Program-made: the position numbers and the translations under genes
Part shown: positions 7,226 through 14,179 of the stretch, piece after piece
Layout of the letters: each line of letters opens with the position of its first letter
Numbering within the stretch: the first letter of the stretch is position 1
DNA from: Methanothermococcus okinawensis
Lineage (GTDB): Archaea > AGJL01 > Methanococci > Methanococcales > Methanococcaceae
Direction of reading: 5' to 3'
DNA length: 16,905 nucleotides
NCBI GenBank assembly: GCA_015661555.1
Contig: DQVW01000014.1
Location: 1-16,905 of the forward strand
Notes under the pieces: generated by a model
Seen by the model: only the letters and a program-made list of their open reading frames with translations
The model's database searches: none
Told to the model about the DNA's origin: nothing

Positions 7226-7327
7226 GAAATCACCATATAACTCTTTATCCTATTTTAAATTATTAAAAAAATATAAAAAATAAAAGGGAGTTATAATACA
7301 CCCTCTACAAAAGAGACAGGTGATAAA
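7226..7327. promoter_or_regulatory. Divergent promoter region between the metalloregulator and enolase
   Basis: A 102-base AT-rich spacer. A central A/T block near 7262-7284 contains ATATAAAA, usable as a TATA box for enolase and, on the other strand, TTTTATAT for the regulator. An exact 8-base inverted repeat, TATAACTC at 7236-7243 and GAGTTATA at 7288-7295, flanks that block and falls near the expected start site of both genes. The ribosome sites are GGTGAT for the regulator (minus strand, 7229-7234) and AGGTGAT for enolase (7318-7324). Confidence 0.5.
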
Positions 7328-8620
7328 GTGCTGAAAAACGTAGATGAATCCTTTGAGATAAAGGATATGATAGGTAGGGAGGTTATAGACTCCAGGGGAA
7401 ACCCCACTGTCGAGGTGGAGGTTATAACAAAGGGTGGAGGATACGGTAGGGCGATAGTTCCCAGTGGTGCCTCTAGAGGAGCCCATGAGGCTATGGAACT
7501 TAGGGATAGGGAGATGAGATTTGGAGGTAAGGGTGTGCTCCTGGCAGTGGAGAATGTTAACTCCATTATAAAACCTGAGTTAGTAGGGTTTGACTCACGT
7601 ATGCAGAGAGAGATCGACATGCTCATGAAGGAGCTTGACTCCACCAGGGATAAGCGTAAGTTAGGTGCCAACGCCATACTTGCAGTATCCCTAGCAGTTG
7701 CAAAGGCTGCGGCAGATACTGCATCTATTCCCCTCTACAAGTATATAGGAGGTTGTAACTCCTACGTTATGCCTGTTCCAATGATGAACATACTTAACGG
7801 AGGTGTCCATGGAGGTAATCAGTTGGAGTTCCAGGAGTTTATGATAATGCCTGTAGGTGCAGACTCCATAGCCGAGGCTATAAGGATCTCTTCAGAGGTC
7901 TACCATACCTTGAAGAAGGTAATCCTGGAGAAGTACGGGAGGGACGCAATAAACGTTGGGGATGAGGGGGGATTTGCACCACCTGTAAAGGAAATTAGGG
8001 AGGCCTTAGATCTACTGGATGAGGCTGTAAAGCAGGCAGGTTACGAGGACAAAATAGTTTACGCCATAGACTGTGCAGCTACAGAGTTCTACAACAGGGA
8101 GAAGGACTGTTATATCCTCCAGGGTAGGGAGTTATCTAGGGATGATCTCCTCTCCCTGTACAAGGAGATAGTAGATGAGTACAACATAGTCTCCATCGAG
8201 GATCCCTTCCACGAGGATGACTTTGAAGGCTTTGCAATGATTACCAAGGAGTTAAAGGATATTCAGATAGTGGGAGATGACCTATTTGTAACAAACACCG
8301 AGAGACTGAGGGAGGGTATTAAGAGAGGGGCTGCAAATGCGCTACTTCTAAAGGTAAACCAGATAGGTACATTGACAGAGGCTATAGATGCGGCAAATCT
8401 AGCCTTTAGAAACAGTTATGGAGTTATAGTATCCCATAGAAGTGGGGAATCTGAGGATACCACCATTGCAGATCTCTCAGTTGCTTTAAATACCGGTCAG
8501 ATAAAAACAGGGGCACCTGCTAGGGGGGAGAGAACTGCCAAGTACAACCAACTTATTAGAATTGAGGAGGAACTTGGATACCCCAAGTATGCAGGGAAAA
8601 ATTTCAGATGCCCATTCTAA
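7328..8620 (+). CDS. eno: Enolase (phosphopyruvate hydratase)
   Basis: A 430-residue cytoplasmic enzyme interconverting 2-phosphoglycerate and phosphoenolpyruvate; in an autotrophic methanogen it mainly runs toward gluconeogenesis. N-terminal motifs are REVIDSRGNPTVEVEV and SGASRGAHEAMELRD. Active-site residues are H161 in GGVHGGN, E170, E213 in VGDEGGF and the catalytic lysine K342 in LLKVNQIGT, with H370 in SHRSGESEDTTIADL. Mg ligands are D248, E291 (SIEDPF) and D318 (VGDDLF). Translation starts at GTG (7328), three bases after AGGTGAT. It is first in a run of three same-strand genes with nifB and the ACT gene. Confidence 0.97.
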   Translation: MLKNVDESFEIKDMIGREVIDSRGNPTVEVEVITKGGGYGRAIVPSGASRGAHEAMELRDREMRFGGKGVLLAVENVNSIIKPELVGFDSRMQREIDMLMKELDSTRDKRKLGANAILAVSLAVAKAAADTASIPLYKYIGGCNSYVMPVPMMNILNGGVHGGNQLEFQEFMIMPVGADSIAEAIRISSEVYHTLKKVILEKYGRDAINVGDEGGFAPPVKEIREALDLLDEAVKQAGYEDKIVYAIDCAATEFYNREKDCYILQGRELSRDDLLSLYKEIVDEYNIVSIEDPFHEDDFEGFAMITKELKDIQIVGDDLFVTNTERLREGIKRGAANALLLKVNQIGTLTEAIDAANLAFRNSYGVIVSHRSGESEDTTIADLSVALNTGQIKTGAPARGERTAKYNQLIRIEEELGYPKYAGKNFRCPF

Positions 8621-8623
8621 ATC

Positions 8624-8630
8624 TTTTTTT
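8624..8630 (+). terminator. Seven-T tract between enolase and nifB
   Basis: Seven T residues, then A and four more T, fill the 24-base gap between the enolase stop and the nifB ribosome site (GGTGA, 8636-8640). Archaeal polymerase can release at such tracts, so this may be a partial terminator that lowers nifB expression relative to enolase. It could also be plain leader sequence. Confidence 0.4.
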
Positions 8631-8644
8631 ATTTTGGTGAAAGG

Positions 8645-9511
8645 ATGACAAGTAAAAAAATGTCTAAGTTTGCCCACATACTCAAGGTTCACCCCTGTTA
8701 CAACGAGAAACTCCATGACAAGATAGGTAGGGTTCACCTACCTGTTGCCCCTAGATGTAACATCGCCTGTAGGTTCTGTAGAAGGAGTATAGGTAAGGAG
8801 AGTTGTGAGAAGAGACCTGGGGTGGCAAGGCATATAATGAAACCTGAAGAGGTTGAAGACTATCTAAGGGAGTTACTTAAAAAGATGCCAAATCTAAAGG
8901 TTGTTGGTATAGCAGGCCCAGGGGATAGCCTGTTTAACAGGGAGACCTTTGAAACCTTGGAGATACTAAAGGAGAAGTTTCCAGAGTTGACAAAGTGTCT
9001 CTCCACCAACGGCCTACTACTTCCAAGGTACGCCAGGAAACTTGCAGATCTAGATGTAAAAACTGTAACAGTAACTGTAAATGCCGTGGATCCAAAGATA
9101 CTTAAGGATATTGTGGAGTGGATATACCTCGATGGCGAGATTTACAGGGGAGAGGAGGGGGCAGCCATACTTATTAAGAATCAGATAGAGGGTGTTGAAA
9201 GGGCCCATGATGAAGGACTTGTAGTGAAGATAAACAGTGTTCTAATACCTGAGATCAACATGGATCACCTTGTGGAGGTGGCCAAAACCTTTAAGGATAT
9301 AGCCCATCTCCAAAACATCATTCCACTTATACCCCTCTACAAGATGAAGGATCTAAGACCTCCTACATGTGAGGAGATTAAGAAGGTAAGGGAGATTTGT
9401 GAAAAGTACCTGCCCCAGTTTAGGGCATGTAGACAGTGTAGATCAGATGCTGTAGGTCTCCTATCTGAAAAGAGGCTGAATATCTACGATTTAAAGCACT
9501 TCTCCCATTAA
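8645..9511 (+). CDS. nifB: NifB, stand-alone radical SAM [8Fe-9S-C] cluster synthase
   Basis: A 288-residue radical SAM protein with the full set of NifB hallmarks and no NifX-like C-terminal domain, as usual in archaea. HPC (16-18) is followed by the radical SAM cysteines C38, C42 and C45 (CX3CX2C), then EKRPG (55-59, the ExRP motif), AGPGD (90-94), C118 just before STNGL, TVTVNAVDP, KVNSVLIPEIN and C262/C265 in CRQC. NifB fuses two [4Fe-4S] clusters and inserts carbide from S-adenosylmethionine to give NifB-co, the L-cluster precursor. GGTGA four bases upstream supports the ATG. No nifHDKEN genes are nearby. The gene sits 24 bases after enolase and 19 before an ACT gene, close to probable methanogenesis marker 17, which suggests a non-nitrogenase role. 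Confidence 0.94.
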   Translation: MTSKKMSKFAHILKVHPCYNEKLHDKIGRVHLPVAPRCNIACRFCRRSIGKESCEKRPGVARHIMKPEEVEDYLRELLKKMPNLKVVGIAGPGDSLFNRETFETLEILKEKFPELTKCLSTNGLLLPRYARKLADLDVKTVTVTVNAVDPKILKDIVEWIYLDGEIYRGEEGAAILIKNQIEGVERAHDEGLVVKINSVLIPEINMDHLVEVAKTFKDIAHLQNIIPLIPLYKMKDLRPPTCEEIKKVREICEKYLPQFRACRQCRSDAVGLLSEKRLNIYDLKHFSH

Positions 9512-9530
9512 AAGAGTTAGGTGGTACAGG

Positions 9531-9803
9531 ATGGAGAGGGTTGTTATTACAGTAACTGGAAGGGACAGGGTTGGGATAGTGGCAAGGATAGCCTCCACAC
9601 TTGCAGAGAACCATGTAAACATCCTGGATATAAGGCAGTCTATTATGGGAGATCTCTTTACCATGATAATGCTCGTAGACATATCTAAGTCAAAGTGTGC
9701 ATTTGAGGAGTTGGTGAAGAGGTTGAACAGGGTTGGTGAGGAGATAGGGGTGAAGGTGATAGTACAACATGAGGACATATTCAAGTACATGCATAGGATA
9801 TAA
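9531..9803 (+). CDS. Small ACT-domain protein, UPF0237 (GcvR-like) family
   Basis: A 90-residue protein that is one ACT domain. MERVVITVTGRDRVGIVARIASTLAE gives the first strand, ligand loop (GRDRVGIVA) and helix; HVNILDIRQSIMGDLFTMIMLVDI gives strands 2 and 3; FEELVKRLNRVGEEIGVKVIVQ completes the fold. ACT domains bind amino acids or other small ligands at dimer interfaces and work as sensors; for the UPF0237 family no specific ligand or partner is established to my knowledge. It lies 19 bases after nifB with GGTGGT five bases before its ATG, so it is probably co-expressed with nifB. Its stop is two bases from the stop of the convergent gene. A regulatory link to NifB is a guess. Confidence 0.87.
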   Translation: MERVVITVTGRDRVGIVARIASTLAENHVNILDIRQSIMGDLFTMIMLVDISKSKCAFEELVKRLNRVGEEIGVKVIVQHEDIFKYMHRI

Positions 9804-9805
9804 CA

Positions 9806-10354
9806 TTATCCACTTTCCAACTCCTCCTTTAATTCAAGGGCCCTCTTTATCCACTCCTCTTCAAAGGGTCTCTCAGAGGCTATCATAACAATACTCTTAT
9901 TGTAGAATGCCTTCCTTATCCTCATACCCTCTGGAAACACCCTGTTCATAAAGTCCAGTACCTTGCCTATAAACTCCTCCTCTGCATCGTATATAACCAT
10001 ATCCAGATCTATTGGTGTATCTGTAATAATCTCAAACCTTGAGGGTTGATCTATTACATTCAACTTCTCCAACACCTGGGGGGCGTAGGTCTCGTCAACT
10101 ATCCTTAACTTAGTAATAGTTTTACCCCCCTCTTTTTTACTCTCCTCAACACTTACAACATCCCTAAGTTTTACAGGTCTAGAGGTGGATTTTGGCAGGA
10201 CACCTATTATGAAGTAGGGATCCTTCTCCCTACATATCATAACCACTTTGTTTAGGGACTTCCCAATAACGACGTCTAGTAGGGCGGTCTGTATCACCTT
10301 GTAGTATATCTCCTCTCCTGCCTTATCCTCACAGTCTACGTATATCTTACCCAT
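9806..10354 (-). CDS. Probable methanogenesis marker protein 17 (Mmp17)
   Basis: A 182-residue soluble protein. I assign it from remembered family features: an N-terminal half with DPYFIIGVLPKSTSRPVKLRDVV, the central RIVDETYAPQVLEKL, DQPSRFEI, and near the C-terminus FPEGMRIRKAFYNKSIVMIAS ending in EEEWIKRALELKEE. Marker 17 occurs only in methanogens and relatives carrying methyl-coenzyme M reductase, and it has been reported in the ATP-dependent complex that reduces MCR nickel (with McrC, Mmp3, Mmp7 and component A2). No metal-binding cysteine cluster is visible in this subunit; it has only two cysteines. It has its own promoter, divergent from the RNA polymerase operon, and converges on the nifB-ACT pair. 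The family call needs a profile search. Confidence 0.72.
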   Translation of the reverse strand: MGKIYVDCEDKAGEEIYYKVIQTALLDVVIGKSLNKVVMICREKDPYFIIGVLPKSTSRPVKLRDVVSVEESKKEGGKTITKLRIVDETYAPQVLEKLNVIDQPSRFEIITDTPIDLDMVIYDAEEEFIGKVLDFMNRVFPEGMRIRKAFYNKSIVMIASERPFEEEWIKRALELKEELESG

Positions 10355-10375
10355 ACTTCTTCCTCGACACTTTTA

Positions 10376-10393
10376 CTGTTATTATTTTAACAG
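10376..10393. promoter_or_regulatory. Palindrome CTGTTA-N6-TAACAG in the marker 17 promoter
   Basis: An exact 6+6 inverted repeat with a 6-base centre. It lies between the putative minus-strand TATA box (TATTTAAATA, 10398-10407) and the start codon at 10354, and so would cover the transcription start near 10376. That placement is typical of archaeal repressor operators. No matching regulator is identified. Confidence 0.4.
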
Positions 10394-10397
10394 GGAT

Positions 10398-10407
10398 TAT
10401 TTAAATA
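10398..10407 (-). promoter_or_regulatory. Putative TATA box of the marker 17 gene
   Basis: TATTTAAATA, read on the minus strand within AAGTATTTAAATAATCC, is about 44-53 bases upstream of the ATG at 10354. A start near 10376 would leave a leader of about 22 bases, which includes a GAGGAAG ribosome-site-like sequence. Confidence 0.45.
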
Positions 10408-10416
10408 CTTTTTACA

Positions 10417-10435
10417 CCGAAAATGATATATATAA
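10417..10435 (+). promoter_or_regulatory. BRE and TATA box of the RNA polymerase operon
   Basis: A purine-rich B-recognition element, CCGAAAAT, runs directly into GATATATATAA. The box centre near 10430 predicts transcription from about 10457, giving a leader of about 40 bases before the rpoH GTG at 10498. This is the strongest-looking promoter in the window, fitting an operon for RNA polymerase subunits. Confidence 0.65.
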
Positions 10436-10497
10436 GTAGAAAATATTCTGTATGATGCACCTCGAGGAATAGAGTAACTTTTTTGGAGGCTAAGATT

Positions 10498-10734
10498 GTG
10501 AAGGTAACCTCCCACGTACTGGTACCTAAACATGAAATTATGTCTGAAGAAGAGGTAGAGGAGTTATTGAAGAAGTACAACATAAAGATACAGCAGTTAC
10601 CTAAGATACTAGATACAGATCCTGTTGTTGAGGAGATTGGGGCGAAGCCAGGGGATGTTATTAGGATAACCAGGGAGAGTCCTACAGCTGGGAGGAGTGT
10701 ATACTACAGGTTGGTAATTAAAAAGACTGTCTAA
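10498..10734 (+). CDS. rpoH: DNA-directed RNA polymerase subunit H (RpoH/Rpb5 C-domain)
   Basis: A 78-residue subunit corresponding to the C-terminal domain of eukaryotic Rpb5, which sits at the downstream DNA jaw. Signatures are VLVPKHEIMSEEEVEELL, YNIKIQQLPKI, DPVVEEIGAKPGDVIRI, and SPTAGRSVYYRLVIK at the end. The frame is open from a TTG at 10483, but that TTG overlaps a strong GGAGG (10485-10489). GGAGG stands eight bases before the GTG at 10498, and family members begin at this MKVT..LVPKHE position, so the GTG is chosen. It is first in the rpoH-B2-B1-A1 operon, the usual archaeal order. Confidence 0.95.
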   Translation: MKVTSHVLVPKHEIMSEEEVEELLKKYNIKIQQLPKILDTDPVVEEIGAKPGDVIRITRESPTAGRSVYYRLVIKKTV

Positions 10735-10750
10735 ATTTTAATTCAAAATT
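10734..10750 (+). repeat. AT-only inverted repeat between rpoH and rpoB2
   Basis: AATTTT at 10734-10739 and AAAATT at 10745-10750 form a 6-base stem with a 5-base loop, starting on the last base of the rpoH stop codon. With no GC pairs it would not hold as RNA at high temperature, so it may be chance in AT-rich spacer. Confidence 0.35.
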
Positions 10751-10768
10751 ACTTTTATGGGGAGGGTT

Positions 10769-12301
10769 ATGGAAAGTCAGGTTATAGTTGATTCCTTTTT
10801 TAAAGAGAACAGTTTAGTTAAGCATCAGATAGACTCCTTTAACAGATTTTTAGATTATAAATTACAGAAGATTGTAGATGAGGTTGGAGTTATAGAGACA
10901 GAGATTAAGGGAGGCTACAAGGTAAAACTTGGAAAGATCAGGGTAGGGAAACCTATAAACAAGGAGGCAGATGGTTCCATAAGAAAGATAACTCCTATGG
11001 AGGCTAGGATAAGGGACCTCTCATACGCCGCTCCACTCTATCTTGAGATGACCCCTATTGTTGGAGGGGAGGGAGAGGAGGAGGTTGTAGGTGAAACTGT
11101 AGAGGTGTATATTGGGGAACTACCTATTATGCTTGGATCCAAGGCCTGCTATCTCTACGGTAAAAGTAGAGAGGAGTTAATAGAGATGGGAGAGGATCCT
11201 AGAGATCCCTTTGGTTACTTCATAATAAACGGTTCAGAGAGAGTACTGGTAACCCAGGAGGATCTAGTTCAAAACAGGATCCTATGTGAGAAGACCGAGA
11301 GGAACAACAAGATGATCTACGTGGCCAAGGTGTTTTCCACCAGGCATGGTTTTAGGGCCCTATGTACCGTTGAGAGACAGGAGGATGGTAAGTTAAATGT
11401 AACATTCCCAGGTCTCTCTGGAAGTATCCCCCTTGTTATACTTATGAAGGCATTAGGAGCAGAGAGTGACAGTGACATAATAAACATGATATCTGACGAT
11501 CAGAGAGTAGTTATGCAGTTGATTACCAATATTCTTGAGGTTAGGGAGGAGTACAACATAGCTACCCAGGAGGATGCCCTGGAGTATATTGGAAAGAAGG
11601 TAGCACCTGGACAACCTAGAGACTACAGACTGAAGAGGGCGGAGACTATACTCTGTAACTACCTACTTCCACACATGGGTGTTAAAAGAGAGGACTTTAT
11701 TAAGAAGTGTGCCTTCCTGGGAAGGATGGCTAGAAATGCCATAGAGTTATACCTAGGTCTCAGGGTTGAGGATGACAAGGACCACTATGGAAACAAGAGG
11801 TTGAAACCTGCAGGAGAGTTAATGGAGGACCTCTTTAGATACTCCTTTAACCAGTTGGTTAAGGATATAAAGTATCAACTGGAGAGGCAGGTTCTTAGGA
11901 ATAGATCTCCATCTATCCAGTCTGCAGTTAGAAGTGACGTTTTAACTGAGAGGATAAGACATGCCATGGCTACAGGAAACTGGATAGGAGGTAGAACTGG
12001 GGTAAGTCAACTACTAGATAGAACAAGTTATCTCTCTACCCTCTCCCAGCTGAGAAGGGTTGTATCCCCACTTTCTAGATCTCAGCCACACTTCGAGGCC
12101 AGGGATCTTCACCCTACCCAGTGGGGTAAGATATGTCCCTCTGAAACCCCTGAGGGTCCAAACTGTGGTCTCGTTAAAAACCTGGCAATAATGTGTAAGA
12201 TTACCACAGAGGATAAGGAAGGAGAGAAGAAGGTTTTGGAAGTTTTAAAAGATCTTCCTATAAATCCTGTAAAAGAGTTTCTAACTCCACCTAGCTCCTA
12301 A
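10769..12301 (+). CDS. rpoB2: DNA-directed RNA polymerase subunit B'' (N-terminal part of beta)
   Basis: About 510 residues corresponding to the first half of bacterial beta and Rpb2: protrusion, lobe and fork. Recognisable blocks are VDSFFKENSLVKHQIDSFN at the N-terminus, FGYFIINGSERVLVTQEDL, GRTGVSQLLDRTSYLSTLSQLRRV, and near the end SQPHFEARDLHPTQWGKICPSETPEGPNCGLVKNLA, which is fork-loop/rifampicin-pocket equivalent sequence. The split from B' just after this block is the known methanogen arrangement, not a frameshift. An earlier in-frame ATG at 10757 has no ribosome site; GGAGGG (10761-10766) lies between the two ATGs, three bases from the second. I prefer 10769 but spacing is short, so 10757 remains possible. 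Confidence 0.95.
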   Translation: MESQVIVDSFFKENSLVKHQIDSFNRFLDYKLQKIVDEVGVIETEIKGGYKVKLGKIRVGKPINKEADGSIRKITPMEARIRDLSYAAPLYLEMTPIVGGEGEEEVVGETVEVYIGELPIMLGSKACYLYGKSREELIEMGEDPRDPFGYFIINGSERVLVTQEDLVQNRILCEKTERNNKMIYVAKVFSTRHGFRALCTVERQEDGKLNVTFPGLSGSIPLVILMKALGAESDSDIINMISDDQRVVMQLITNILEVREEYNIATQEDALEYIGKKVAPGQPRDYRLKRAETILCNYLLPHMGVKREDFIKKCAFLGRMARNAIELYLGLRVEDDKDHYGNKRLKPAGELMEDLFRYSFNQLVKDIKYQLERQVLRNRSPSIQSAVRSDVLTERIRHAMATGNWIGGRTGVSQLLDRTSYLSTLSQLRRVVSPLSRSQPHFEARDLHPTQWGKICPSETPEGPNCGLVKNLAIMCKITTEDKEGEKKVLEVLKDLPINPVKEFLTPPSS

Positions 12302-12311
12302 GATATGAAAA

Positions 12312-12326
12312 CACCTTTTTAAGGTG
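12312..12326 (+). promoter_or_regulatory. Stem-loop covering the rpoB1 ribosome binding site
   Basis: CACCTT (12312-12317), TTT, AAGGTG (12321-12326) form a 6-base stem with a 3-base loop. The right arm contains GGTG, the core of the rpoB1 ribosome site. The stem begins ten bases after the rpoB2 stop codon, within reach of a terminating ribosome, so opening by translation of rpoB2 could couple the two subunits. The stem is small and may melt at growth temperature. Confidence 0.4.
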
Positions 12327-12332
12327 AAACCC

Positions 12333-14168
12333 TTGAGAAAGGAGGCAAACCTCTATATCAACGGAAAGCTGATAGGGACTGTAGATAACCCTGAGGAGGT
12401 TGTTAAATATTTAAGGGAGAAGAGGAGGAAGGGAGAGTTACCACCCTACACCTCCATATCCTACAACGAGGAGAGTAACGACATACATATTTCCACAGAT
12501 GGAGGGAGGATTGTAAGGCCCCTTATCGTTGTAGAAAATGGGAAACCTAAGTTAACTAAGGAACACATTGAGAAGTTAAAGAGGGGGGAAATTTCATTCT
12601 CAGATCTTGTTAAGGAGGGGGTTATTGAGTATCTAGATGCCGAGGAGGAGGAGAATGCCTATATTGCCGTATATGAGAACGAGTTAACTGAGGAGCATAC
12701 CCATCTAGAGATAGATCCCATGACTATCTTAGGGGTAGGTGCAGGTGTTGCTCCTTACCCTGAGCACAACTCTGCACCGAGAATTACCATGGCTGCTGCC
12801 ATGGCAAAGCAGTCCATAGGTTTCCCAATGTCCAACATTAGGCAGAGGATGGATACCAAGGACCACCTTCTCCACTACCCACAGATACCTATAGTGAAGA
12901 CTAAACATCAGGATATAATAGGATTCGATAAGAGACCTGCCGGGCAGAACTTCGTAGTGGCTATTATGAGTTACGAAGGATACAACATGGAGGATGCCTT
13001 TATATTTAACAAGGCCTCCATTGAGAGGGGTCTAGGTAGGAGTACCTTCTTCAGATGTTATGAAGGTTATGAGAAGAGATATCCAGGAGGACAGATGGAT
13101 AGATTTGAGATACCTGAGAAAGGTGTTAGGGGGTACAGATCTGAGGAGGCCTACAGGGCCCTTGGAGAGGATGGGATAGCTGAGGTTGAGGCTGAGGTAG
13201 AATCTGGAGATGTAATAATTGGAAAGACATCACCACCAAGGTTTCTAGAGGAGCAGGATATATCCCTCAGGACCAAATCCCAGAGAAGGGATACCTCTGT
13301 TACAGTGAGACATGGGGAGAGGGGGACGGTAGATACTGTAGTGCTAACAGAGACTAAGGAGGGAAATAGACTGGTAAAGGTAAAGGTAAGGGATCTAAGG
13401 ATACCTGAGTTGGGGGATAAATTTGCCTCAAGACATGGACAGAAGGGGGTTATTGGGCTTATAGTCCCCCAGGAGGATATGCCATTTACTGAAAGTGGAG
13501 TAGTACCAGATCTCATAATAAACCCCCATGCCATACCTTCAAGGATGACCATAGGACAACTTCTAGAGATGATAGGGGGGAAGGTTGGAGCCCTGGAGGG
13601 TAGGAGGATAAACGGTACTATATTCAGTGGAGAGAAGGAGTGGGACCTAAGGAAGACCCTAGAGATGTACGGCTTTAAACACCATGGAAGGGAGGTAATG
13701 TACAGCGGGAAAACTGGGGAAAAGTTTGAGTGTGAGATATTCATAGGTATAGCCTACTATCAGAAGTTGCACCACCTAGTTGCAGGTAAGATCCATGCAA
13801 GAAGTAGGGGGCCAATACAGGTACTTACAAGACAGCCTACAGAGGGTAGGGCAAGGGAAGGTGGTCTAAGATTTGGAGAGATGGAGAGGGATGTACTCAT
13901 AGGACATGGTGCCGCCCTACTTCTAAAGGAGAGGTTGTTTGACGAATCTGACCCCTACGAGTGCTATATCTGTTCAAACTGTGGAGAGATTGCAATATAC
14001 GACCATAGAAAGGGTATTAAGTACTGTCAGGTATGTGGGGAGATCGAGGACGCCCAAAGTAACAAGAAGATACCTAAGGTTAAGATGCCCTATGCCTTTA
14101 AGTTGCTCCTAGATGAACTTAAGAGTATGTGTATAAATCCAAAGTTGAAGGTTAGAGACAGGGTATAG
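12333..14168 (+). CDS. rpoB1: DNA-directed RNA polymerase subunit B' (C-terminal part of beta)
   Basis: About 611 residues, the catalytic half of beta/Rpb2. After an N-terminal external domain (LYINGKLIGTVDNPEEV) come the hybrid-binding NFVVAIMSYEGYNMEDAFIFN, the conserved lysines K363 (GDKFASRHG) and K371 (GQKGVIG) that contact the nascent RNA and nucleotide, GRAREGGLRFGEMERD near the clamp connection, and a C-terminal zinc ribbon with C547/C550 and C565/C568. Start choice: the frame is open from GTG at 12324, but that GTG is part of GGTGA (12323-12327). Five bases after GGTGA is TTG (12333), giving MRKEANLYINGKLIG, which fits the family. The start is therefore called at TTG, an uncommon codon for so central a gene. 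Confidence 0.95.
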   Translation: MRKEANLYINGKLIGTVDNPEEVVKYLREKRRKGELPPYTSISYNEESNDIHISTDGGRIVRPLIVVENGKPKLTKEHIEKLKRGEISFSDLVKEGVIEYLDAEEEENAYIAVYENELTEEHTHLEIDPMTILGVGAGVAPYPEHNSAPRITMAAAMAKQSIGFPMSNIRQRMDTKDHLLHYPQIPIVKTKHQDIIGFDKRPAGQNFVVAIMSYEGYNMEDAFIFNKASIERGLGRSTFFRCYEGYEKRYPGGQMDRFEIPEKGVRGYRSEEAYRALGEDGIAEVEAEVESGDVIIGKTSPPRFLEEQDISLRTKSQRRDTSVTVRHGERGTVDTVVLTETKEGNRLVKVKVRDLRIPELGDKFASRHGQKGVIGLIVPQEDMPFTESGVVPDLIINPHAIPSRMTIGQLLEMIGGKVGALEGRRINGTIFSGEKEWDLRKTLEMYGFKHHGREVMYSGKTGEKFECEIFIGIAYYQKLHHLVAGKIHARSRGPIQVLTRQPTEGRAREGGLRFGEMERDVLIGHGAALLLKERLFDESDPYECYICSNCGEIAIYDHRKGIKYCQVCGEIEDAQSNKKIPKVKMPYAFKLLLDELKSMCINPKLKVRDRV

Positions 14169-14179
14169 CGGTGAGATCT

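Noticed and set aside
8645..9511. NifB as evidence that this window is part of a nitrogen fixation cluster
   Set aside because: No nifH, D, K, E or N gene is present, and neighbours are enolase, ACT, probable marker 17 and RNA polymerase. NifB also occurs in methanogens that do not fix nitrogen.
12302..12332. rpoB broken into two frames, suggesting a frameshift or pseudogene
   Set aside because: The split of beta into B'' and B' at this place is known in methanogens, and the second gene has its own GGTGA ribosome site.
13151..13744. Long open frame on the minus strand inside rpoB1
   Set aside because: It lies wholly antisense to strongly conserved coding sequence, and its translation is serine- and proline-rich without domain-like features.
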